Source: Pyropia yezoensis (lineage: Eukaryota; Rhodophyta; Bangiophyceae; Bangiales; Bangiaceae). From it: DNA of 64,000 bases. The stretch covers positions 17,008,354 to 17,072,353 of the forward strand of contig CM020620.1 in NCBI GenBank assembly GCA_009829735.1, in the 5' to 3' direction. Shown piece by piece: positions 9,291 through 17,965 of the stretch. The notes under the pieces were generated by a model. It ran no database searches, was not told where the DNA came from, and saw nothing but the letters and a program-made list of their open reading frames with translations. The stretch's first letter is position 1. Every line of letters starts with the position of its first letter. The translations under genes and the position numbers were made by a program.

Positions 9291-9499
9291 CGGCAGGCAA
9301 AAAAGACAGCGTATACGGGGTCCCCTAGTGAGTTATGTCCCTGTAAGTGCCACACGGAGGGAGGTATTCAAGCATGAGCATCGCCGACCTGGCTCAATGA
9401 TTGGGCGCACGTTTGGTGTTCTCACACCCCCCCCCCCCCCCCCCCCGCCTCCCCCAGCTGGCCGTCGGCCGCCAACCCGCCCGCCAGCGGTCGCAGGCT

Positions 9500-10562
9500 T
9501 CACGAAGCAGCCCGCTCCGCCATGATGACGACCCACGCCCCGACGCAGCCAGCAGCAACTTTCGTCACCTGGTCAGCCAACGCTGACATCCATCCGGGAC
9601 AAGCAGGAGACCTTCGCCCCAGAAAGTGCGCAAGAAAACACTGCTCTGCTGTGAGAGCAACCAGGGTGGGGAGTACGACCATGCAACAGAACAGCCGACG
9701 CTGCGAAAGCTCCGAGGCAGCCGGCACGCTAAGCCACAAGAAGAACATGCACAGCATGACCCCTCCCGGCACCAGTCCCAGCGACGGCGAAGGCTCCTGC
9801 CCGACGAAAGCACGCTTGCTCAGCACCGTGGACAAGACGGCGAGGATCGGATCAATCAGCATCGCAGCGATAGGAATTGCCGGTCGGCCCCGGGCTGGAG
9901 CCAACTCAGGGGACGCGGCGTCGCTGCTGCGCGGCCGCGTCCCGCACCATTGCTCAACTCCACAAACAAGCTGTGCTAGAGCAGTGGTTGCCGCGCCCTT
10001 GACGCCTAGCAGCTGCATGTGATGGCTGAGAGAAACAATCCACCCAGGCCAGTCTTCGCGGCGCATCGCCCGCGCACCGCAGATGGTACAAGACATAGGG
10101 CAGCTCCAGGACAAAGGCAGCAGCCCAGGGAAGCAGGAGAGACAGACAGATCAGCCTGAACCGCACGCCGTCATCGTGTCGACGCAGGTATAGACCGACC
10201 CACACACAGTGATGGGTCTCGTTCAGCATGTCCGCCACGTCACTCGAATCGAAGAAGACGTCGAGCAGGATGAGGGTCAGCACGAAGGCCGCGGGTCCAC
10301 CTGTCCAAAGTGCATCTACTGCGCGCCACGCCCGTCTCTCTGTCGCTTCCGGAGAGGCGCCGGCGCGGGCCGCAGTGTCTGAGATGGCTGCATGGAAAGC
10401 AGATACGGCAGGGGAGGAACCGTCCATGTCCTCCAGACCACCAGCTCGTAGGGACAGGGGAGGGGTGCAGTGCAAGCCCAACGGGTAGTCCACTACGTGC
10501 GTGCAAACAGTGTTTGAAGCGGGAGCCAGACTGTGCTCGACGAGGCTTAGGTAGTCACGCAT
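9500..10562 (-). CDS. Multi-pass membrane protein, two exons, unknown family
   Basis: Starts at ATG 10562. Exon 1 runs to 10078. A 52-bp intron (10077-10026, GTGCGC...TTTCTCTCAG) joins YHLR to HHMQLLGVKG in frame, and exon 2 ends at 9500, giving about 337 residues. Without splicing the first frame stops 72 bases further on. Hydrophobic stretches: AAFVLTLILLDVFF, RLICLSLLLPWAAAFVLEL, IPIAAMLIDPILAVL, GGVMLCMFFLWLSV, LFCCMVVLPTLVALTA and VAAGCVGAWVVIMA, so about six transmembrane segments. The N-terminal 80 residues are hydrophilic. I do not recognise a family. Its end lies 0.2 kb upstream of the NAPE-PLD-like fragment on the same strand, separated by a C20 tract (about 9427-9446). Confidence 0.55.
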
Positions 10563-11060
10563 GTGTTGTACGAGACTCCTGGTGATTCACTGCCTTGATA
10601 CTGGATTGCTCGCGTGCACACCCCGCTCCACGTGCGCAGGTCGCTCGCTGCTGCTGTACAGTACTAAAGCTTTAGGCGGACATTCGAGGCCACTGCCACA
10701 TCCTATGCCGAAGCGGCGCCTGTGACAAGGCCCCTGGGACTTGACTCTGGAAAAGACAGCGCAGGGCTCAAGAGTAGCGCGCGGCGACCATGACCAGGTT
10801 TGTCCAACGCATCAGCCTCACACCTGGCTGTGCGTATCCTTTGTGGCCCCCCACCGCGCCGCGGGTCGGGGGGGGCTCGGGCGGTCTGCACAGCACGACA
10901 GAAAAAATCGGGACGAGAGCCCCGCGCGTGGGCGCGTTCGTCCGTGGCCATCGGGGCCCGAGTGGCGGTCCAAGAACGAGATTAGTGCGGGCCAAACGTC
11001 GTGTTCAACCGGGCCAGCGTAGGAAGTATCCGCCGGTCGCCGTCTCGCTTATGTACCACG
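10563..11060. other. Intergenic, nothing recognised
   Basis: Upstream of the membrane-protein gene. Open frames here are short and unsupported. It presumably contains that gene's promoter, but no motif can be named. Confidence 0.4.
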
Positions 11061-11570
11061 GGTTGCCAAGCGTACTCAAAACAAGCGTATTACGCGCGTA
11101 TTATTTTAGCGTACTACGCGTACGCTCTGAAAAAATCCGAATGTGCCTAGTACGCATACGCGCACTCCAGCCGGCAAAATGTACGCTAAAGTATCATGCT
11201 CGAACGTACTTTGGCCAGGTACGCTGTCGGGCAAATCACAGTGGCTATTGTGTAATTAGCCATCGTTTCGTTTACAGATATCAGCTGCTTTGAGATCCAT
11301 CGGAGAGTTCACAGTACTGAAGAAGTTCTTGTGAGACTTCGTTCTGATCATTATGCCACCAAGTACGCTCGGGGTACGCTATTTGCTGCAATTTCTGACA
11401 GTACGCTTGCCAGATATCATCCTGTAGAAACACGTGAGGAAAGTACGCTCTTTCAGGCGAGTTTCAAAAAGCCGCTTGCTCGCAGTCGACGACACGCTGG
11501 TACGCGTTCGCTTATCTTTAAATTCACTCAATACTCGTAAGCTTAATCAAAAGTGGTACGCTTGACAACC
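11061..11570. mobile_element. Short inverted-repeat element rich in GTACGC
   Basis: About 510 bp bounded by inverted copies of GGTTGYCAAGCGTAC (left 11061-11075, right about 11556-11570). The interior holds about ten GTACGC/GCGTAC words, far more than its composition suggests, often as GTACGCT. No protein-like frame. It resembles a non-autonomous DNA transposon; target-site duplication is unclear. The Tc1 element begins 11 bases beyond its right end. Confidence 0.6.
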
Positions 11571-11581
11571 ACTGATATGTA

Positions 11582-12924
11582 CAGCCCCTACCCAATAATT
11601 CTCGTACCGCAAAGTTTGAGATTCGTACCATCTAATTTGACATCTCACGACCACACTTTCCAGGCCGTAGGCCCATCAGTACTTGGTGCTGGCACGCTCG
11701 GCGGCTATCACGTCTCACACCCGCCGAGGCATAGACTCCACCAGACCTTTGAAATAGGAAGTACGGATGGCGTCCCACTCCTCAGAAAGAGCCGCAAACA
11801 GCTCGTCCTTGTTCTTATGGGCCACCGGCCGCCGGCGCAGGCGGCGCTCCAGCTCCGCCCACCCGTTCTCGATCGGATGAAGGCCAGGGCTCTGCCCCAC
11901 CCAAGGAAGAACCTTCAGACCGAGTATTTCCTTGACCTCCTTCGCAGCCTTTGCCGCGTGGCAGGGCGCTAAGTCTTCCTGCAGCCACGCAGCGTCTGGC
12001 CCGCCGTAGTCAGCGCATACTTGATGGAAAACGTAGTTCTCCAGGACGTCCGCGTACTTGGCAGCGTTCATAGACCCCTCCACCCGCACCAGGGGGGTCC
12101 GACCACGAGTAGAGAAGCCCCCCCACACCATAACCGACTGGCGGCCGCTCTTAAACGTCGGGCGTAGGCGTTGCGGCGCATGTCGCTCCCCGTTCTGACG
12201 CCAAACAAGTGACACACTGGCTCCGCGGACCACAAACGAGCTCTCATTGGTGAAGAGCACCGAGGCCCACTCCGCCGACCAGCCACGGCGCGCATAGACC
12301 CACTTCAGGCGCTTGGAGACGTTCCTGGCCGAGAGGAACGGTTTCTCGGACGCCACCCGAGAGGCAAACCCCATGCCTCGGAGGGCCCTGCGCACCGTGG
12401 AGACTGAAACTGGCAGCTTTCTGGCCGCGGGCCGGCCTTGGGACCGAGTGATGTTGACCTTTTCAATCAAGGCCGCAACCCCGCGGAAAACCCCTGGTCA
12501 TCCTCCAGGCGCTTGAGCGAGCCGAGCTCGCGGTCTGTCAGGACCTTCGGGCGGCCGCGCTTGTCGACCTTCGTGCCGTCAGCCGCCCCGCGGATCGACA
12601 TGGCCGCGTAGTCGACCGTGCTCTTCGAGCGGCCCAAGAGCGTACCAATGGCACGAAGGGACTTGCCCTGTTCCCGTAGCGAGGCGACGGTGGCGACCTC
12701 GGCGGCAGATACAGGGTGCTTCTGGGACCCTGCCATGGTTGCTGGGGATCTGAGCTTCAACCTGAGGACTGCGCTGTGCGCGGTCTTATAGCGACCCCCG
12801 TCTGGCACTTGGCGCCGAGAAGCGCCATACCCTTCGATTTGGTGACATCAGACCAGTCAGGGTGATCGAATCGAGAATGAAAACTTCGCTCCAACAAGGT
12901 ACGGATAATATTGGGTAGGGACTG
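11582..12924 (-). mobile_element. Tc1/mariner element, complete but inactive
   Basis: 1343 bp flanked by TA on both sides (11580-11581 and 12925-12926), the usual Tc1/mariner target duplication. Terminal inverted repeats of about 28 bp: left CAGCCCCTACCCAATAATTC, right (inverted) CAGTCCCTACCCAATATTAT, both continuing into CGTACC. The transposase gene is on the minus strand and is broken. Confidence 0.9.
11715..12736 (-). pseudogene. Tc1-like transposase, frameshifted, catalytic Asp lost
   Basis: Cut-and-paste DDE transposase. Part 1 (12736-12467) from ATG MAGSQKHPVS contains a helix-turn-helix (SLREQGKSLRAIGTLLGRS) and the GRPK motif that leads to the second DNA-binding helix. Part 2 (about 12495-11715) carries the catalytic core. 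The two parts are in different frames; the break sits at a GGGGTTTTCC run near 12485-12494, consistent with a one-base indel. In the core the first motif reads FTNESSF where active enzymes have Asp before Glu, so the first acidic residue is Asn. The second (QEDLAPCH) and third (LHPIENGW) are kept. With both a frameshift and an active-site change this copy cannot encode active enzyme. Confidence 0.88.
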
Positions 12925-12926
12925 TA

Positions 12927-13142
12927 CTGTAGATATGATGCGTTCGTGCGATGACGACGCTTGCTGTTTTGGTGACGAGGGCAGAAGAGCACCAGCCAAT
13001 GGACTCGAACAAACATCGTGCGTGTTCGCTACATCTGGCCTCAGACTGTACTGTACTGTACGTAGCCGGGAGGTGCGACGACGACGCTTGCTGTTTTGGT
13101 GACGAGGGCAGAAACGCATCAGGCAACGGACTCGAACGAAGT
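12927..13142. repeat. Diverged tandem duplication, unit about 127 bp
   Basis: The block GACGACGCTTGCTGTTTTGG followed by TGACGAGGGCAGAA occurs at 12953 and again at 13080, with flanking similarity (CTGTACTGTA before, GGACTCGAAC after). The Tc1 element inserted at the left edge of copy 1. No gene. Confidence 0.7.
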
Positions 13143-14053
13143 AATGCCTTTTCGCTGCTGCTACTGTCCGTTTCCAGCCGCGCGCTCCTGCGCGGGGTCC
13201 CGAAGAGTGACCGGAGTTCAATATAGTGGCGGCGGAGGTATCGATTGGCACCGTAAAGCAGGTGAAAAAACGTGTTGACTGCATCTGAGGGCACAGCCAC
13301 GAACTCGGAAGGACTAAATAATCGGTGTCTAACGTTATTTGGAAAAAATACACGCTTTGCGTTTTCAAGCAATTACCAATCAGGTACCTGCGCGAACACG
13401 CTTCGATAGTTGCACGACTTTCGCTCTACTCAAACAGGGAGTTTTAGTCGGCCAATAGTCCCAGGACTGTCGGAAGTCCGCCTCTTCCCGCCGAGGACAT
13501 AGTCTGATTGGCTGTTTAGACATAGAAGTGTGACTACCAGCCCAACTTGCATACAAAATGACTAGATTATAATATGCATGAACACATTTTGATGCAGTCA
13601 ACGTTGGTGGCTGTGCCTTGAGCTGGCGATCCAGTGGAACGCATCGCGCGTGCTTGGTCATTCGACCTGTCGCACACCTGTGATTTTTTCCGCACTTTCG
13701 TGGCTTCGGCTCGATGCGGCAGCGTAGAGCGTGTGGTTAGATCTATCGTGTCATTGCGACGGGTTGGTCTGGTCTACCCGTTTAGATGAATCCGCACTCA
13801 GAGCTCTCTTTTCTCGCGTGAGTCGGCCACGCGCAGCGAGGAGCGACAGCGTGGCTGCCCAGTCGTGCAACGAGGGCGCCCCCTCCCACGTCCAGGAGGC
13901 TCTTTGCGGACAACCGATGGTCATGCATACATAAGCGGGGCCACCCGCCCTCCGGACGAAGGGCGGTCCCCACGTTCTGGTACCGTCAAGCAGAGTGCCG
14001 CTTCCCGCGCCCTGCCCCGGCCTTGTGCGCACTGCGAGTCGTCCTTCGCTCTC
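13143..14053. other. Intergenic, nothing recognised
   Basis: About 0.9 kb of moderate GC with no convincing frame. The last few hundred bases probably hold the promoter and leader of the secreted-protein gene at 14054. Confidence 0.35.
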
Positions 14054-14688
14054 ATGAGCTGGTTGGGCCGACGCAGCGGCTCCGTCCCGATGACGGCGTC
14101 AAGGGCGGCGGTGTTCGGCATCCTTCTTGTGCTCGTCACCGGCGCCATGAGCTTGCGGGTTGTCAAGCAGAGTACTCTAATGCCGTCAGAGCGCAAGGTG
14201 CCTGCCACAAATCACCCTGGCTCATGCGAGAAGTGTGGCGTCAACGACGTGTACGAGGCCACGTGATCGAGTTCAATTCGAAGAAGGGTCTGTACTGCTG
14301 CTAAACGTACATGAACACGTCGCCCCCGCCACCGCAGATGGCGCATGGCGTGGCGGAAGATGCAGTGGACAAGCGCAATTCAACCGTAATGGGTGTTGTA
14401 GGGGACATGGTTCTCCTCGCGAGCTGTGCTGCTGCTTTTGCCAGGTGCAAAAATGCGCCAGCAGCTGAGAAGCGGGATCGGTGCTTGGCTTGTGTTGGTG
14501 CGCGTACAGGACCCGGCGTTGTGGGCATAGTGGACGCCGTCCTGACGAACGAGTTTTTGTCGAATCTGGCCCGCTACGACCCGATACCGACGGCTGCTTT
14601 GGTGACGTCCGCGTGTGGCCTTACTGCTGCTCGTACAGGCTCTTACTGCGCAAAGCAGCTGCCCAGGACGCCAACGCTTCCAGTGTGA
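14054..14688 (+). CDS. Small secreted cysteine-containing protein, two exons, unknown
   Basis: Model: ATG 14054 to 14248, intron 14249-14337 (GTGTAC...CCACCGCAG, 89 bp), exon 2 14338-14688, total about 181 residues. The intron model removes an in-frame stop at 14264-14266, is phase 0, and its acceptor follows a C-rich run. The N-terminus has a typical signal peptide (Met at residue 13, then AAVFGILLVLVTGAMS). The mature part has eight cysteines (two in SCEKCG, four in the stretch around RCKNAPAAEKRDRCLAC, two near the end), an even number that suits disulfides. No family recognised. Alternative: two unrelated short frames. The splice sites are inferred, not shown. Confidence 0.4.
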
Positions 14689-14775
14689 AGGCGCCTCTTC
14701 GTCAGACCGCAGCAAGGACGCGACGTGTTGCGGATGCACACGCACACTGGGTGCGGTGGTGGTGACTGGTACATG

Positions 14776-15230
14776 TATTGCAGTTTTCCGAATTTCGTCC
14801 CATGTGGACAAGAGCAAGAGTAAGTGTACAAGAGCAAGGGCCAATCGCATGCTCGCAGCAGAGGGCTTACCAATGGCGTGCTGCAACACGTCTGTCGGAA
14901 GAACCTGATGATTGGCTATGGCCACAACTGCTCTCGCAACGAACGCTGGTTGGTCAAAACACTCTTGTATTTTCATCGGATCTCGCCGAATGGCCCTTTA
15001 TCTCAGGTCATCTCTGTCAAGAACAGTCCGAAGCGCTCAGCCGGTGCTTGTTCTGCCCTCGAAATGGTCAGAAATCCCGAGAGAAACCCCGATCACACTG
15101 TTCGTACAACAACGGACCCTCATACAGAGCAGTCATTGGCCAGAGAGGCATCATCTGAGTCATATCATTGGTCAAACACAGTTTGCTCTTGCTCTTGTCC
15201 ACATGGGACAAAATTGGGAGAACTGCAATA
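14776..15230. mobile_element. TATTGCAG-type inverted-repeat element, copy A
   Basis: 455 bp with terminal inverted repeats of about 30 bp: left TATTGCAGTTTTCCGAATTT; right, inverted, TATTGCAGTTCTCCCAATTT. Subterminal CAAGAGCAAGAG and its complement also pair. The interior aligns loosely with copies B (49211) and C (51501). No protein frame. Confidence 0.7.
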
Positions 15231-15773
15231 CGAGCGTTGCGAATTGGACGCTCCCACTCAAACATGCATGAGAGGCTAAGGCTTCGAGCGGGCTTGATTT
15301 GTGTGAAGGTCGAGTCTGTCAAGGGAATGGGCAAGGGCGACGTGTGAGTCGAAGAGTGCCGCTCTGAGTGCAGTGCTCTCGCTTGCTGGTCTTCTCCCTC
15401 TCCGTCAAGCTAAAGTAGCACTGCCGCGTGTGAATAACCAGCTCCCGATTTTATTTCGTCGTGCATGCCGTGAAATGGGGAGATTTCCAAGCTCGACAAC
15501 TCCATTTGGTGTTCTATCAAAGACCAGAAGTGATCGCGGATGTTCGAGCTGGACTGTACGGCAAAGCGGAGTTCGCCTCCGTCAGCGCTAGTACTCCCCG
15601 CCAAGGCCTCCTCCCCCTCGCTCCCCTCGTACCTCGCCCAACCCCCCCGCCCCCACCCTTCCATCCTGCCCTTCTGTTCCTTCTCAAGGGTGCTCCCCGC
15701 CCGCTGGCCCTCCCGCTCGCCTGCTCAGCCGGCTCGGCCAACCACCCCACCCGCAGACCCGACCCCACTTGCC
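15231..15773. other. Upstream region of the DUF1995 gene
   Basis: Carries the leader of the plastid-type gene. The last 150 bases are pyrimidine-rich on the plus strand (runs of CCTCCCCC), common in leaders of this window. The coding frame stays open upstream of the chosen ATG but turns into Pro/Ser-rich sequence. Confidence 0.4.
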
Positions 15774-17132
15774 ATGGCACCGTCCCCCGCCTTCCTCGCC
15801 CCCTTGCCACCCGTCGCGCTCCGCGGCCTCTTCGCGGGCGTGGCTGTGGCGCCTCCCAATCGGCGGCTGGGCCGCCCCGCCACCGCGCTGTCGGCGCTGC
15901 CCGCAGGGCGGGACGTCCTCCGGGCGGCAGCCTCCCCGCCGCCGCCGCCAGCACAGCCGGCGGGGGCGGCGGCGGAAGCGGCGGCAGCGGCGGCCGATGG
16001 GGCCCCCCCTGCGGTGGACGTGCCGATGAGCGTTGACGCGGTCGTCACCGAGGCGAATACCGCCCTGACTGATGCGCTCACATTTGGTGGCGGCGGCCGC
16101 GGCGGCGGTGGCGGCAGCGGCGGCGGTGACGGCCTGCGGCTGCGGGTCGACGTGCTGTGCCCCGGTCTGGCACCCGCGGTGGAGGAGCAGTTTCCGCTGT
16201 CCGACGCGCTCCTCTACGGCGTCGCCCTGCGGCTGGCCGCCGCCCTGGCTGCCGCCCCGCGCAGCGGTGGAGACGGCGGGGACGGCGGCGGGGGCGGCGG
16301 CGACGCCGCCACCCCGGACGTGCGCGTACTGTTTGGCAGCGCTGGCGGCGCAGCGTCCGCTGCCAAGCACTATGCTGACGCCGCCACACCCGTGCCATCT
16401 GGCGTGACGCTCGGCTCCCTGTCTCCTCGGGAGGTGGGGGGCGCCCCCCCCGCCGACGGCGGCGCCGCCTCTGCGGGCCCCCCTCCCACCTACCTCGTGG
16501 TTGCCCCCACCAACGCGCGGGGCGACCCGGTGGTGCGCACCCTCGGGCGGTGCGTGGCAGCGGCCGCCCCCGGCGCTACGTGGGTGCTCCTCAACCCCCG
16601 GCTGGCCTCGTCGGGCGGCGACGGCGCCGGCGGCACGGGGCTGGCCGAGGCGGCCACCCGCCGGGCGCTGCTCGGCTCGTTTGCCACCGCCTACTACTTT
16701 CGAAACGTCTTTGTCATTGAGCGGCCCCGGCTGGTCGCCCGCGAGGCCGGGGTAATCCTCAAGCGGGGCGCCCGCGACGACTGGGTCCTCGCCGCCCTCT
16801 TCCCCGACGGCGTCTACCGTGCGGTGGGGGGGGCGCCCGCGGCGACGGCCGAGCCAGACCGCCAAGCGGTGGCGGCGGCGTTTGAGGCGGCCCAAGAGGT
16901 GATGGCCGCCGCGGCGTTTCGTGCGCGCCGCGCCGCCGTCGCTGCCGCCGCCGCCACCGGGGGTGGGGGGGGGGGGGGGGGGGTCGACGGCAGCAACGCC
17001 TACCTGGCCGTCGGTGGGGTCTTGTCCGTCGCGACTGCGGGGGTGGTGTGGGTGCTGCAGGCGGCTGGGGGGGGGGGGGCGGCCCCCTGGGGACCAGCGC
17101 TCACAGCTGGGGGGGGGGGGGGGTGGGGGTAG
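15774..17132 (+). CDS. DUF1995-family protein, probably plastid-targeted
   Basis: 452 residues from ATG 15774 in a good context (GCCATGG). Residues 1-60 are rich in Ala, Arg and Ser with few acids, as in a transit peptide. The DUF1995 region starts near residue 75 (SVDAVVTEANTAL), with VDVLCPGLAPAVEEQFPLSD, VRVLFGSAGGAA, then YLVVAPTN, WVLLNPRL and YYFRNVFVIERP; the PGLxPxxEExFP string is the family signature. The C-terminus has one hydrophobic helix (YLAVGGVLSVATAGVVWVL) in a Gly-rich context. Plant members (for example LPA3) act in photosystem assembly in the chloroplast; the precise role here is unknown. Poly-Gly runs sit in G homopolymers, so local frame and length near the end are uncertain. 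Convergent with the m-AAA protease gene. Confidence 0.75.
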   Translation: MAPSPAFLAPLPPVALRGLFAGVAVAPPNRRLGRPATALSALPAGRDVLRAAASPPPPPAQPAGAAAEAAAAAADGAPPAVDVPMSVDAVVTEANTALTDALTFGGGGRGGGGGSGGGDGLRLRVDVLCPGLAPAVEEQFPLSDALLYGVALRLAAALAAAPRSGGDGGDGGGGGGDAATPDVRVLFGSAGGAASAAKHYADAATPVPSGVTLGSLSPREVGGAPPADGGAASAGPPPTYLVVAPTNARGDPVVRTLGRCVAAAAPGATWVLLNPRLASSGGDGAGGTGLAEAATRRALLGSFATAYYFRNVFVIERPRLVAREAGVILKRGARDDWVLAALFPDGVYRAVGGAPAATAEPDRQAVAAAFEAAQEVMAAAAFRARRAAVAAAAATGGGGGGGGVDGSNAYLAVGGVLSVATAGVVWVLQAAGGGGAAPWGPALTAGGGGGWG

Positions 17133-17965
17133 CCGGGGCGGCTCCCCATCACCCCTGGACGGGGCGGAGGGAGGGCTGCCACCAAGGACGCGCGGCTGCT
17201 TCTTGTGATGCGCGCCGCTCCACGCGCCCCGCAACACGCGCCAGCCAGGGACGTCTGTGACTGGGGGGGGAGAATCGGTGAAGGGGGGGGCTGGGGGATA
17301 CGATTTCTTTCTTTCTTCAACTCTGCTCCTGGCTCCCCTTCTCCTTCCCCACCGCCGAGGCCATCCTGGCTGCGCCGCCCGGCGGGGCCCACAGCCGCCG
17401 CCCCCCGCTGCGTGTCACCGCCTCCCCCCGCTGCGCGTCACCGCCAACGTCCCCGCGCCTTCGCCGCCGGCGCATCTTCGCCATCGTCGCTGCGACACCA
17501 CCACCGCCACCGACGCCGCGCTATCGCCCCTATTGCCGCGCTACCGCCACCATCACCGCGTCACCGCCATCGCTGTCCTACTCTCCCCTGACCCGCAGGC
17601 AAGCCCAGACGTCCGGCCGGCCGCGACCTCGCATTGGCGGCCGGCGACTGGGACTCGCCCGTGTCTCCTTCACCGGCGAGTCACACAGGCTGTCGGGTAC
17701 GCAGGTTTCGCCATGGCGTGCCCGCCGGTGGGTACAATATCTACATAGATCTTGCCGCCTGGCGGACCGCCCCGCCCGCTTCCCTCCGCACCCCCACCCA
17801 CCCCTCACCGGCCAGCACATGTGCCCGCCTTTCCGACCACAGATGACCTGCCGACCACGAGCGGGGGCAATCCTGCAAACGGGGGGCGGCCGGTCGGTCT
17901 ACTCGGTCGGGCACGCTCCCCGGATCTCACCCAGCCAGGCCGGGGGGCCCCCCAGAGAGCAGACG
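17133..17965. other. Convergent 3' spacer between DUF1995 and protease genes
   Basis: Pyrimidine-rich, with CCACCGCC-type runs and no protein-like frame. It should hold both 3' untranslated regions. Confidence 0.45.
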
